Shown here one piece after another: positions 34,752-42,807 of a DNA stretch of 64,000 nucleotides. The position numbers and the translations under genes are program-made. Source of the stretch: [Leptolyngbya] sp. PCC 7376 (GTDB lineage Bacteria > Cyanobacteriota > Cyanobacteriia > Cyanobacteriales > MRBY01); contig NC_019683.1 in assembly GCF_000316605.1 (NCBI RefSeq), positions 1,286,036-1,350,035 on the forward strand. Direction: 5' to 3'. Every line of letters begins with the position of its first letter. The first letter of the stretch is position 1. The notes below the pieces were generated by a model that ran no database searches, was not told the origin of the DNA, and saw nothing but the letters and a program-made list of their open reading frames with translations.

Positions 34752-35951
34752 ATGGCTTCTCCCATTGGTATTGTCGGTGCAGGTATTGGCGGTTTAACTT
34801 TGGCCTGTACCCTTGAGCAAAGCAATATTCCATTTCAGCTTTATGAACAGTCAGAAAGCTTTGAAGCGTTGGGTTATGGCATTCAAGTCAGTCCGAATGT
34901 GGTGCGGATTTTGTCAGCTTTGGGATTGGCAGAAGAGCTAGAAAAAATGGCTCACCGTTGTCATGGTTTTGAGTTGCGATCTTTTTATTCGGATCAAACT
35001 TTAATTCAATGGCAGCTACCAAAAAATCAGCTTTATTATCAATGTCGTCGAGCAGATTTACACCAGCTTTTATTTGATGGTTTGCAGGATAAAAGTAAAC
35101 TCAATTTCTCAACACACTTGTCTAGCTATGCGCGTGCCTCTGATTCAATTTCTTTGCAGTTTGATTGTGCAACTGATGCAAATGTCTCGGCTTTGGTTGG
35201 GGCTGATGGTGTTGGTTCCCAAACTCGTAAGCAGTTAATGCTGGATAGTCAAAATACGAAACCAAGCTACGCGGGCTATGCAGCATTTCGGGCCATCTTA
35301 CCTTGGCGATCGCCCTACGCAGAGTTAGCGGGTAAAGCAACGGTGTGGCTTGGCAAAAATCATCATGTGGTTGCCTATCCCAACGGCAATCTTACAAGTG
35401 AACATGGACAACAATGGCTCAATTTGGTTTTGGTGGTGAAAGAAAAGCAATGGCAAGAAGAAGGCTGGGCGATCGCCGCGAATAAACAAGAGGTTGCCGC
35501 TGAATTTAGTAACCAATCCAAACTACTTAATCAAATTTTGGTGGATATGATCGATAGCCCAGAACCCTGTTACAAGTGGGGCTTATTTGAGCGATCGCCG
35601 CTTCCTTTTTGGTCGCAAGGTCGAGTGACATTATTGGGAGATGCGGCTCATCCGATGTTGCCATTTCAGGCTCAAGGTGCAGCGATGTCCATTGAAGATG
35701 CTTATATTTTGGCACAATGTTTACAGCGTCATAGCGAGATCGAGACAGCGTTTAGACAATACGAAAAAATGCGTTATCACCGGGCAACCCAAATGCAAAA
35801 AACATCTCGCAAAAATGCCGATATTTTCCATGCATCCGGTTTGAAGGCGATCGCCCGTGATTTTGTTTTTCGAGTGGCTGATTTAGTTGCCCCGGATTTA
35901 ATGAATCTCAAATCTGCTTGGATTTATGATTACGACGCGACAAGGCTATGA
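34752..35951 (+). CDS. FAD-dependent monooxygenase (UbiH/salicylate hydroxylase-like)
   Basis: 399 aa. N-terminal dinucleotide fold [18 protein letters not shown], the [13 protein letters not shown] motif, and the second FAD motif [20 protein letters not shown]. These define group A flavin monooxygenases hydroxylating aromatic or isoprenoid substrates with NAD(P)H and O2. Length is typical. The stop overlaps the prfB stop by 6 bp tail to tail (35946-35951), leaving no room for a separate terminator. Substrate unknown; the neighbouring quinone methyltransferase is suggestive only. Confidence 0.88.
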   Translation: MASPIGIVGAGIGGLTLACTLEQSNIPFQLYEQSESFEALGYGIQVSPNVVRILSALGLAEELEKMAHRCHGFELRSFYSDQTLIQWQLPKNQLYYQCRRADLHQLLFDGLQDKSKLNFSTHLSSYARASDSISLQFDCATDANVSALVGADGVGSQTRKQLMLDSQNTKPSYAGYAAFRAILPWRSPYAELAGKATVWLGKNHHVVAYPNGNLTSEHGQQWLNLVLVVKEKQWQEEGWAIAANKQEVAAEFSNQSKLLNQILVDMIDSPEPCYKWGLFERSPLPFWSQGRVTLLGDAAHPMLPFQAQGAAMSIEDAYILAQCLQRHSEIETAFRQYEKMRYHRATQMQKTSRKNADIFHASGLKAIARDFVFRVADLVAPDLMNLKSAWIYDYDATRL

Positions 35952-37068
35952 TGCTTCACCCACATGCGTTTCTTGTCGGAGATAAGCCTCAATAAAACTA
36001 TCTAAATCACCATCCATCACACCACTGACATCGGTGGTTTCTTTGTTTGTTCGTAAATCTTTCACCATTTGATAGGGATGAAAAACATAATTGCGGATTT
36101 GATTGCCCCACGCCGCCTCGACCATATCACCACGAATTTCAGCAATTTCTTGAGTCCGTTGCTCCTGCGCAATCACCAGTAATTTTGCTTTTAAGAGTGC
36201 CATCGCTTTTTCTTTATTCTGCAACTGCGATCGCTCCTGGGTACAGCGCACAGCTATGCCCGTTGGAAGATGAACAATCCGTACTGCTGTTTCCACTTTG
36301 TTGACGTTTTGCCCACCCTTACCGCCAGCTCGCGATGTTGTAATTTCTAAATCCTTATCGGGAATCTCAACTTTGACAGCATCATCCCCAAGCACAGGCA
36401 TGATCTCAATCCCGGCAAAACTGGTTTGACGTTTACCGTTGGCATTAAAAGGCGAGATTCTCACTAAACGGTGAGTACCTTTTTCACTTTTTAGATAACC
36501 AAAAGCGTATCGTCCCTCAATTTCGAGAGTTGCTGATTTTAAACCAGCCTCATCCCCCTCAGAAATTTCCGCCAATTTAACCTTGTATCCTTGCTTCTCG
36601 CTCCAACGGGTATACATCCGCAGTAACATTTCTGCCCAATCTTGAGCATCGGTGCCACCAGCGCCTGCATTGATTGTGAGCACTGCACCGTTATTGTCGT
36701 ACTCACCGGAAAGCATCTGTTGCAATTCCCAGCGATCTAATTCTTTTTGGAGCGTCTCTAAATTCTGGATCGCTTCGTCGAGTAATGCGGGATCGTCCTC
36801 TAGTTCTAAAAGTTCGGCGATCGCCTCAGCATCTTCAAACTGAGAATGCCACTGTTCATATTGGTCGAGATTAGCCTTGAGATCATTCAGCTCCTGCATC
36901 GTTGTTTGGGCTGTATCTTGATTCTCCCAAAATTCTGGTTGGGCGGCTACTTGCTCTAGATCGAAAATTTTGGCATTTAAAGTCTTCGGGTCAAAGATAT
37001 TCCTGAGTTTTACCCAGGCGCTCACTGACCATGACAAGCGATCGCTTTAAATCCGCTAACTCAATCAT
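35946..37068 (-). CDS. prfB: Peptide chain release factor 2, with programmed +1 frameshift
   Basis: RF2 recognises UGA and UAA and triggers peptide release. The peptidyl-tRNA hydrolysis motif GGQ is in [16 protein letters not shown], and the stop-recognition tripeptide is SPF in [12 protein letters not shown]. The gene starts at ATG 37068 (GAGGA about 7 nt upstream), not at the internal start in the long frame. The first 25 codons read [20 protein letters not shown] then TQEYL and a TGA at 36991-36993. A +1 shift at CTT TGA C continues [10 protein letters not shown], giving ~373 aa. This is the classic RF2 autoregulation: low RF2 makes ribosomes pause at UGA and shift. Confidence 0.95.
36990..37007 (-). 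promoter_or_regulatory. prfB recoding site
   Basis: On the minus strand CAGGAA TAT CTT TGA C: an internal Shine-Dalgarno-like AGGA three nt before CTT, and the in-frame UGA followed by C. It matches the E. coli site except for the purine run (AGGGGG there). Confidence 0.93.
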
Positions 37069-37428
37069 CAAAATTCCTCATCAAAACCGGAAAAATCATT
37101 CACCCAAATGATTATAGTAGAAAGCTTCAATTCCTCCACTGATAGGCATTTGCGATGATTGCAGAAGAACCCAAAATCGATCCGTTAGAATAGGGACATT
37201 CATGCAAATGAAAAGTTGTCAAGGCGACCCTGAAATGATAGAGTCTGCTGGATAACTGCTCTTATCGCTGTCTGATAAAAAAGTAGGTCAATGGCTTTCT
37301 AATTTAAATTCTGTTTTTCACAGACATTTTTTGCGTCGTTTTTCCTCATAAATAAACGTGAGGCGATCGCCAAAAAATTTTTACCTATCCATTAACCCAC
37401 TCGCGCATCGACAAAACACTAAAACAAT
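37069..37428. other. Divergent intergenic region with short remnant frame
   Basis: 360 bp between prfB and the PRC-barrel gene. At 37154 a 12-codon frame MIAEEPKIDPLE* begins with a cyanobacterial-looking start but ends at once; it may be a broken small gene. A HIP1 site at about 37363 precedes the PRC-barrel gene. Confidence 0.4.
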
Positions 37429-38385
37429 ATGACCATTGATTCCATCCGTTTACGTAACGAATTCATCAACACCCAAGTCATTACCCGTAACAACGGCACA
37501 CGCTTAGGGGTCGTTAAAGATGTATTAGTGGACATTGACCGTCGCGAAGTTGTAGCTCTCGGACTGCGGGATAGCATGTTTTCCGTATCAGGTATGCCGA
37601 AGTATATGTACCTCGATACGATCATCCGTACAGGTGATGTGGTCTTAGTCGAAGATGAAGACGTTTTGGCCGATGTAGATGTCGAAGCCTACAGCCCTCT
37701 CATTAACAGTGAAGTGATTACTGAGGCTGGTGAACCCCTTGGAAGAGTTAGAGATTTTCAGTTTGACCTTGAGAGTGGCACCGTTTCTTCCCTGATTATT
37801 GCGTCTCTTGGTTTGCCACAGATTCCCGAGCAAGTAATTAGTACCTATGAGCTTCCGATTGAGGAAGTCATTAGTAGTGGCCCTAATCGTTTAATTGTCT
37901 TTGAAGGTGCAGAAGAACGTCTCAGTCAGATTACCGTTGGTTTCCTCGAAAGATTAGGTGTTGGTCGTCCTCCTTGGGAACGGGAAGAAGAGGACATGTA
38001 TTATGCACCGACTGCTCGCCCTGAAAATCAGTTAGGCACAGGCGTTCCTCTCCAGCAACCTGTTGCACGCCCTCCTGTTCAAGCGCGTCAGCCTATTAAC
38101 AATTGGGATGAAGACGAATGGCAAGAAGAAGCTATTGCTCCTCCCCCACCACGTCGCCAGAAGGCTCAAGCTATGAGCTATGACGATGATTATGAGGGGG
38201 ATAACTGGGGTGGCGATAACGATAGTTATGATGACTATGAGCAGCCCGCTAATAATTACAACGATCAAGATGTCGATAGTGACGTCTGGGATGATGATGT
38301 CAAAGAAGAGCCTTATTCTCCTCCCGTCGTAAATATTCCTGAGCAAACTAAGGAATATGAATATGAAGAAGAAACAAATTACTAA
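37429..38385 (+). CDS. PRC-barrel domain protein
   Basis: 318 aa. Two PRC-barrel domains: residues ~9-85 (NTQVITRNNGTRLGVVKDVL, DRREVVALGL) and ~90-170 (NSEVITEAGEPLGRVRDFQF, SGTVSSLIIASLGLP). The C-terminal half is low-complexity, rich in Asp, Tyr, Asn and Gln, ending EYEYEEETNY. Cyanobacterial homologues of this layout occur widely. PRC barrels bind partners in the photosynthetic reaction centre and in RNA processing, so a thylakoid or ribosome-linked role is possible but not shown. Followed by a good terminator. Confidence 0.88.
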   Translation: MTIDSIRLRNEFINTQVITRNNGTRLGVVKDVLVDIDRREVVALGLRDSMFSVSGMPKYMYLDTIIRTGDVVLVEDEDVLADVDVEAYSPLINSEVITEAGEPLGRVRDFQFDLESGTVSSLIIASLGLPQIPEQVISTYELPIEEVISSGPNRLIVFEGAEERLSQITVGFLERLGVGRPPWEREEEDMYYAPTARPENQLGTGVPLQQPVARPPVQARQPINNWDEDEWQEEAIAPPPPRRQKAQAMSYDDDYEGDNWGGDNDSYDDYEQPANNYNDQDVDSDVWDDDVKEEPYSPPVVNIPEQTKEYEYEEETNY

Positions 38386-38426
38386 AGCTTCTTTTTCACG
38401 GGCGATCACCCCCACATAAATTCAAG

Positions 38427-38468
38427 AAACTGTCTGCGAGGTCAAACCTTTCCGGCAGTTTTTATTTT
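38427..38468 (+). terminator. Rho-independent terminator after PRC-barrel gene
   Basis: AAACTG (38427) and CAGTTT (38456-38461) with inner AGGT/ACCT pairing, followed by TTATTTTT. Confidence 0.7.
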
Positions 38469-38478
38469 TAATGTATGT

Positions 38479-38514
38479 AAAAAAAATTCCCCAAGGAATC
38501 AATCAAAGGGAATT
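38479..38514 (-). terminator. Rho-independent terminator of hli
   Basis: On the minus strand AATTCCC, a ~15-nt loop and GGGAATT run into TTTTTTTT. It lies 54 nt past the hli stop. Confidence 0.75.
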
Positions 38515-38567
38515 CAACATATATCTGTAATTTTTATCTGAATAAATTTTTTGTTCGGGTGAGTTGA

Positions 38568-38738
38568 TTAAATTAAACCAAGCCAACTAACAACGCCTTG
38601 GTGAGTGATCAATTCAATAATGATCGCCAAAATAATGCCGATCATTGCGGCACGACCGTTGAGCTTCTCGGAATAGAAGTTAAAACCAAACTTAGGATCT
38701 TGAATGTTTGGTTTTACGGTGGGTTCGGGGGCTGCCAT
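38568..38738 (-). CDS. hli: High-light-inducible protein (one-helix Hlip)
   Basis: 56 aa. The frame reads MAAPEPTVKPNIQDPKFGFN, then FYSEKLNGRAAMIGIILAI, and ends VVSWLGLI. EKLNGRAAMIGI is the chlorophyll-binding motif (ExxNGRxAMxG) of LHC-like proteins, on the single membrane helix. Hlips bind chlorophyll and carotenoid, protect photosystem II assembly and dissipate energy in the thylakoid. AGGAG lies 6-7 nt before ATG 38738. The strong terminator after it and its own promoter region suggest a monocistronic, stress-induced gene. Confidence 0.93.
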   Translation of the reverse strand: MAAPEPTVKPNIQDPKFGFNFYSEKLNGRAAMIGIILAIIIELITHQGVVSWLGLI

Positions 38739-38801
38739 GACAAACTCCTGTTCTATATATGGGTCTTTGAAAACAAACTTGTAATAAATCTTAATTTCAG
38801 T

Positions 38802-39704
38802 TTAGCGTACTGCGACAGGAGTCGTGCTGAATGCCAGAATTTTTTCAAGGACAAGGTCAGTTTGCTCAACGTGAGGTAAATGTCCAGCATCGGGAATCCA
38901 TTCTAAGATGCTATTAGCAATGCCCTGTTTGAATTTGAGGGGATCTTTCGTACCGAGAATGGCATCTTGTTTGCCCCAGAGAATCAATGTTGGTTGAGTA
39001 ATACCTTGCAGTCTCGGATAAAACGAACCATAACCACCGCCTTTCGTAAATGCGATTAACGTCTCTTGCCAGCGATCGCACCCCAAATGCATGGCACCAC
39101 AGAGAACAGCATCCTCATTGACACGAGACTTGTCGTAATAGGCACTTAGGCAGATTTTGCGACGGACATTCATGCTGCCGAGAAATTGGGTTGCCCAGCG
39201 ATCAATCGGCGGCACCATCAGAAAGCGACTAAATGGCTTTGGCGCTAGACCCGCACTATCCAGTAAGGCAATTTGAGCAACCGCATCAGGATATTCGAGA
39301 GCAAAATCAAGAGCGACAGCTCCTCCCATCGATGCACCAATAATCAACACTGGGCGATTAATTTTTTGCTGCCAAAAACTGTAGAGATGGGTACGAATAG
39401 TTTCAGGGTTAAAGGCGAGTTCCGCGGGACGCTCTGTAAACCCAAAGCTCAAAAGATCTACTGCCCAAACTTCGTGGTGTTCAGCCAACTTCGGCATCAG
39501 GTAACGGTATTCTAGTACCGAGCTATCAAAGCCATGAACCAACAAGATTGGGAGAGCACCTGAGCCAGCCTGAGTGAAACTAGTCAAAATCGGTTCCGAG
39601 CGTAATGGGGTGGCGATCGCCTCTTGCTGAAGACTTTTCGCGAAATCAATGGCAGCGTGTTCAGTTAATTGATTAACAAGGGGCGGCAAAAAACTCGGAT
39701 ACAT
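38802..39704 (-). CDS. Alpha/beta hydrolase
   Basis: 300 aa. HGFDSSVLEYRYLMP contains the oxyanion histidine-glycine, the nucleophile is Ser in IIGASMGGAVALDFAL, the acid is in LWGKQDAILG, and the base in DAGHLPHVEQ. The fold is that of cyanobacterial proteins annotated as haloalkane dehalogenase- or esterase-like. AAGG lies about 5 nt before ATG 39704. It ends 64 bp upstream of hli on the same strand, so limited read-through is possible. Substrate unknown. Confidence 0.88.
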   Translation of the reverse strand: MYPSFLPPLVNQLTEHAAIDFAKSLQQEAIATPLRSEPILTSFTQAGSGALPILLVHGFDSSVLEYRYLMPKLAEHHEVWAVDLLSFGFTERPAELAFNPETIRTHLYSFWQQKINRPVLIIGASMGGAVALDFALEYPDAVAQIALLDSAGLAPKPFSRFLMVPPIDRWATQFLGSMNVRRKICLSAYYDKSRVNEDAVLCGAMHLGCDRWQETLIAFTKGGGYGSFYPRLQGITQPTLILWGKQDAILGTKDPLKFKQGIANSILEWIPDAGHLPHVEQTDLVLEKILAFSTTPVAVR

Positions 39705-40063
39705 AGAACCTTGGGAAAATGCAGGATGACAATGGTTTCTATTGTCTCTGGTTTGTGAGGAGACAACAACGTTAAAGGCAAAAAAAGGTTGCTAGAAAAG
39801 GCTTAAAAAAGAGGCTACAAACGCCAATCTTCATCAGAACAATATTTTGTTGCGTCGAGCACATAGAGTATATTCGATCTTAACTCTTTCTAAGTCTTTT
39901 GTTCTATCGCACTTTACAGCGCAGTGTTGTCATTGCCTTGGGGAATATCCTCATGGTGTTGTCGAATCTCGATATTGAAATAGTGAGTTGCTTACCGATG
40001 GTGAGCTATCAAAACGAAAATTCGCTGCTCGTAGGGTGCCTTCTTCAATATGCCTAGTAAAAA
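39705..40063. other. Intergenic, no gene seen
   Basis: 359 bp between the divergent hydrolase and desaturase genes. It holds their promoters presumably. Short frames lack any domain or ribosome-binding site. No hairpin or repeat was noted. Confidence 0.5.
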
Positions 40064-41062
40064 ATGAAAACAACTGTTCGTCAGCCCTATACAGAATTGC
40101 AAAGCCTCCTGCGGAAAGGTGGCTATTTTGAATCTCGAAATAGTTTTTATGTGGCACGATTTTTATTTCTGATTACATTACTCGTTGCACATATTGCTTG
40201 TTTGGTTTTTGTTGATAACTTCCCCCTACAAATCTGTAATGCGATCGCCCTAGCATTTACCTCGACGCAAGTAGGATTATTTGCCCATGACATTGTGCAT
40301 CGTCAGGCTTGGAGAAATGAAATTTTTGACGTAATTGTTGGAGATTTGTTAGTCGGAATTAGCTGTAGCTGGTGGCATAACAAACATAATCAAAAACACC
40401 ATGCTCACACTAATCGCTTGGGCTTAGATACAGATATTGAAGCGCCATTTCTTGCCCTCGCTGCTGAGCAATTAGAAGACAAGAAAGGCTTTGAAAAATT
40501 CTTGATTCGCTTCCAAGCCTATTATTTCTTGGTAGTGCTGTTCTTTATTCCAGTGGCAATGCACATCGAAAGCGCTTTGTTTCTACTGAAGAACAAAGTG
40601 AAAAATCGTGGTTTAGAGGCGATCGCCTTTAGCTTGCATTTTGGGATTTACTTAACCTGTCTAGTCTTGTCACCTTTGAATCTTTGGCAAGCTGTTATCT
40701 TTACGCTGATCTTTAAGAGCTTATTTGGAGTGTATTTGGGTCTGATTTTTATTGTTAATCATGCTGGGATGCCAATCTTTAGTGCTGATGAAAAAATTGA
40801 TCCATTTTCTTTGCAAGTGCTGACTTCTCGTAATATTTCTGCACATCCTATTACAGACTTTCTGATGGGTGGTTTAAATGCTCAAATCGAACATCACCTC
40901 TTTCCTCAGATGTGTCGCATTAAACTCAATGCATCTCGTAGATTAGTTCGTAAATTTTGTCTAGAAAAAAATATTCCCTATCATGAAACAGGGTTTATTC
41001 GGGCTTGTGTTGAAACTTTCTCCAGCCTCAATAATATCGGGAAATTATCTGCTTCTCAATAG
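40064..41062 (+). CDS. Membrane fatty acid desaturase
   Basis: 332 aa. Three histidine boxes: HDIVH, HNKHNQKHH and QIEHH. The Gln in the third box is typical of front-end (delta-6-like) acyl-lipid desaturases. At least four membrane segments (for example FLFLITLLVAHIACLVFV, YYFLVVLFFIPVAMHI, LIFKSLFGVYLGLIFIV) place it in the membrane. No cytochrome b5 domain, as usual in cyanobacteria where ferredoxin donates electrons. Regiospecificity cannot be read from sequence. Followed by a strong terminator. Confidence 0.88.
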   Translation: MKTTVRQPYTELQSLLRKGGYFESRNSFYVARFLFLITLLVAHIACLVFVDNFPLQICNAIALAFTSTQVGLFAHDIVHRQAWRNEIFDVIVGDLLVGISCSWWHNKHNQKHHAHTNRLGLDTDIEAPFLALAAEQLEDKKGFEKFLIRFQAYYFLVVLFFIPVAMHIESALFLLKNKVKNRGLEAIAFSLHFGIYLTCLVLSPLNLWQAVIFTLIFKSLFGVYLGLIFIVNHAGMPIFSADEKIDPFSLQVLTSRNISAHPITDFLMGGLNAQIEHHLFPQMCRIKLNASRRLVRKFCLEKNIPYHETGFIRACVETFSSLNNIGKLSASQ

Positions 41063-41080
41063 ATGATTTTTCGAAAAAGT

Positions 41081-41118
41081 AAGTAGGGTGGGGAACTTTA
41101 TTCTCATCCTACTTTTTT
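41081..41118 (+). terminator. Rho-independent terminator after desaturase
   Basis: AAGTAGGGTG (41081-41090) pairs with CATCCTACTT (41105-41114, one G-T pair), then TTTT. Confidence 0.75.
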
Positions 41119-41235
41119 AATGGCTATTTTTGAATAAGGTTCAATATTTAACGGCAGAGAACCGCATGATAATGAATATCTCCCGCCTTTAGTTTGGCGA
41201 TCGCCCAGCCATTACTCACATCATTTTTTATTGAG

Positions 41236-41736
41236 ATGAGCCGACCAACACTGTTTATTTTTTCGGGATTACCTGCGACAGGTAAAACAACTCTCTCCAG
41301 AGCATTAGCAAAATATCTTGGGGCAACTCATTTACGGATTGATACCATCGAACAAGCTTTGCGGGATCTCTGTCAGATTCAGGTTGAGGGCGAAGGCTAT
41401 CGTTTGGCTTATCGTGTTGCGGCAGATAATTTACAACTTGGGCTTTCTGTTGTCTCTGATTCCTGCAATCCGATCGAACTCACTCGGCGAGAATGGGAAC
41501 AGGTTGCCATTGACAATGACGCAGATGTTCTCAATATTGAAGTGATTTGCTCTGACAAAGCCGAACATCGTCGTCGGATTGAAACGCGCCAAACGGATAT
41601 TCAAACGCTTAAACTTCCCACTTGGCAGGATGTTCTTGCACGAGAATATGATCTTTGGTCTGGCGATCGCCTTGTCATTGATACTGCTGGACAAACGATT
41701 ACAGAATCAATTGCAACCTTAGTGCGGCAGTTATAA
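41236..41736 (+). CDS. P-loop kinase-like AAA protein
   Basis: 166 aa. Walker A FSGLPATGKTTLSRALA begins soon after the start; HLRIDTIEQALRD and a C-terminal SGDRLVIDTAG follow. It belongs to the small zeta-toxin/gluconate-kinase-like group that phosphorylates small molecules. ATG 41236 is chosen because residues upstream from the alternative TTG at 41194 are not conserved-looking and cover a HIP1 site. Substrate unknown. Confidence 0.8.
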   Translation: MSRPTLFIFSGLPATGKTTLSRALAKYLGATHLRIDTIEQALRDLCQIQVEGEGYRLAYRVAADNLQLGLSVVSDSCNPIELTRREWEQVAIDNDADVLNIEVICSDKAEHRRRIETRQTDIQTLKLPTWQDVLAREYDLWSGDRLVIDTAGQTITESIATLVRQL

Positions 41737-41875
41737 ATCGAAAAGATTGCGATTTACCACAACCCATCGACGCTAGACTCGACATTCCTCTAAACTAGCC
41801 AATGGATTGGCAATAGGCATATCTGCTTGTTTTGTCGGTCTCTTTTAAAACTTTTTTTATAACGAATCTCTAACC

Positions 41876-42484
41876 ATGTCACAGGACACTCTATTTGAGC
41901 AGCTAAAAAACCCGAATCCCCATTTACGCGATCGCGCAATGTGGGAAATTGTGGAATCTAAGGATGACAATACGATTCCTCGTTTGATGTCTGTCCTCGA
42001 CGAAACGGATACAACTTATCGTCGTGCTGCGGTGAAAACCATTGGTGCAGTGGGCGTTGAGACCGTTCCATTTCTTGTTGAAACGTTGAGAAAAAGTGAC
42101 AATGGAACAGTCCGCAGTAGTTGCGCAAAAGCCCTTGCTCAAGTTGCTCTAAACTACCCCGAAGAGACATTCCCCGAAATTGGAATTGAAGGGTTAAAGG
42201 AATCTCTCCAAGATGAAAATCCTGTGGTGAATATCGCGTCAGCAATGGCAATGGGTGTGGTTGGCGTACCTGCTCTAGATAGTTTATTGGATGTGCTCAA
42301 CTCTACTGATAATGTCGCTCTCGGCGTAGCCATTATTAATGCCCTGAGTGCGATTAAAGATGATCGAGCAATAGAAACGCTCAAACGAATCGCCGAAGAT
42401 GAGAATTCTGATATGTATATGAAGCAAATGGCGGAGAGTGCTTTCTCTCGGATGGATATGCTCAAAGGGATGGAGCCTAAGTAA
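41876..42484 (+). CDS. HEAT-repeat protein of bilin-lyase/IaiH class
   Basis: 202 aa, made of about five HEAT/PBS-lyase repeats (for example YRRAAVKTIGAVGVETVPFL and ENPVVNIASAMAMGVVG). Cyanobacterial relatives include CpcE/CpcF-type phycobilin lyases, NblB and IaiH. The start LKNPNPHLRDRAMWEI and EIGIEGLKESLQDENPVV remind me of IaiH (slr1098), which binds the IscA iron-sulfur scaffold; this is from memory. CpcE-type lyases are usually longer (~270 aa). No phycobilisome gene is adjacent. Confidence 0.8.
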   Translation: MSQDTLFEQLKNPNPHLRDRAMWEIVESKDDNTIPRLMSVLDETDTTYRRAAVKTIGAVGVETVPFLVETLRKSDNGTVRSSCAKALAQVALNYPEETFPEIGIEGLKESLQDENPVVNIASAMAMGVVGVPALDSLLDVLNSTDNVALGVAIINALSAIKDDRAIETLKRIAEDENSDMYMKQMAESAFSRMDMLKGMEPK

Positions 42485-42807
42485 ATCTCTTTGATGAATT
42501 GAATAGCTTGTGGGCGATCGCCATATTCTCTAGTTCTCTAATTCTGGGGTGGCGATCGTCGCTTTTTTGCTTTCATTTTCAAGAGGGTTAAGAGAAATAG
42601 TGTTTAGATGTCGTTTATGAAAAACTTAGAAAGCCTGTTTTTTACAGTGCTCGATACTAATTAATCTTCGGTTCTTAACAAAATGCGATGAAATTTGATG
42701 CCAATAAAGTGGATCTACTACGTATGACTATAAAAAATGAGTTTCAAAGCGAGTATATTGTCTTTTATTAGCTTGACTCTTCTTCGGTCACTACCCAGAT
42801 TCCTACC
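42485..42807. other. Intergenic, AT-rich
   Basis: 323 bp with one HIP1 site near 42513. It presumably includes the promoter of the channel-fusion gene. No hairpin terminator or gene recognised. Confidence 0.5.

Noticed and set aside
37154-37192. 12-codon frame MIAEEPKIDPLE
   Set aside because: Too short to support as a gene; noted only within the intergenic entry.
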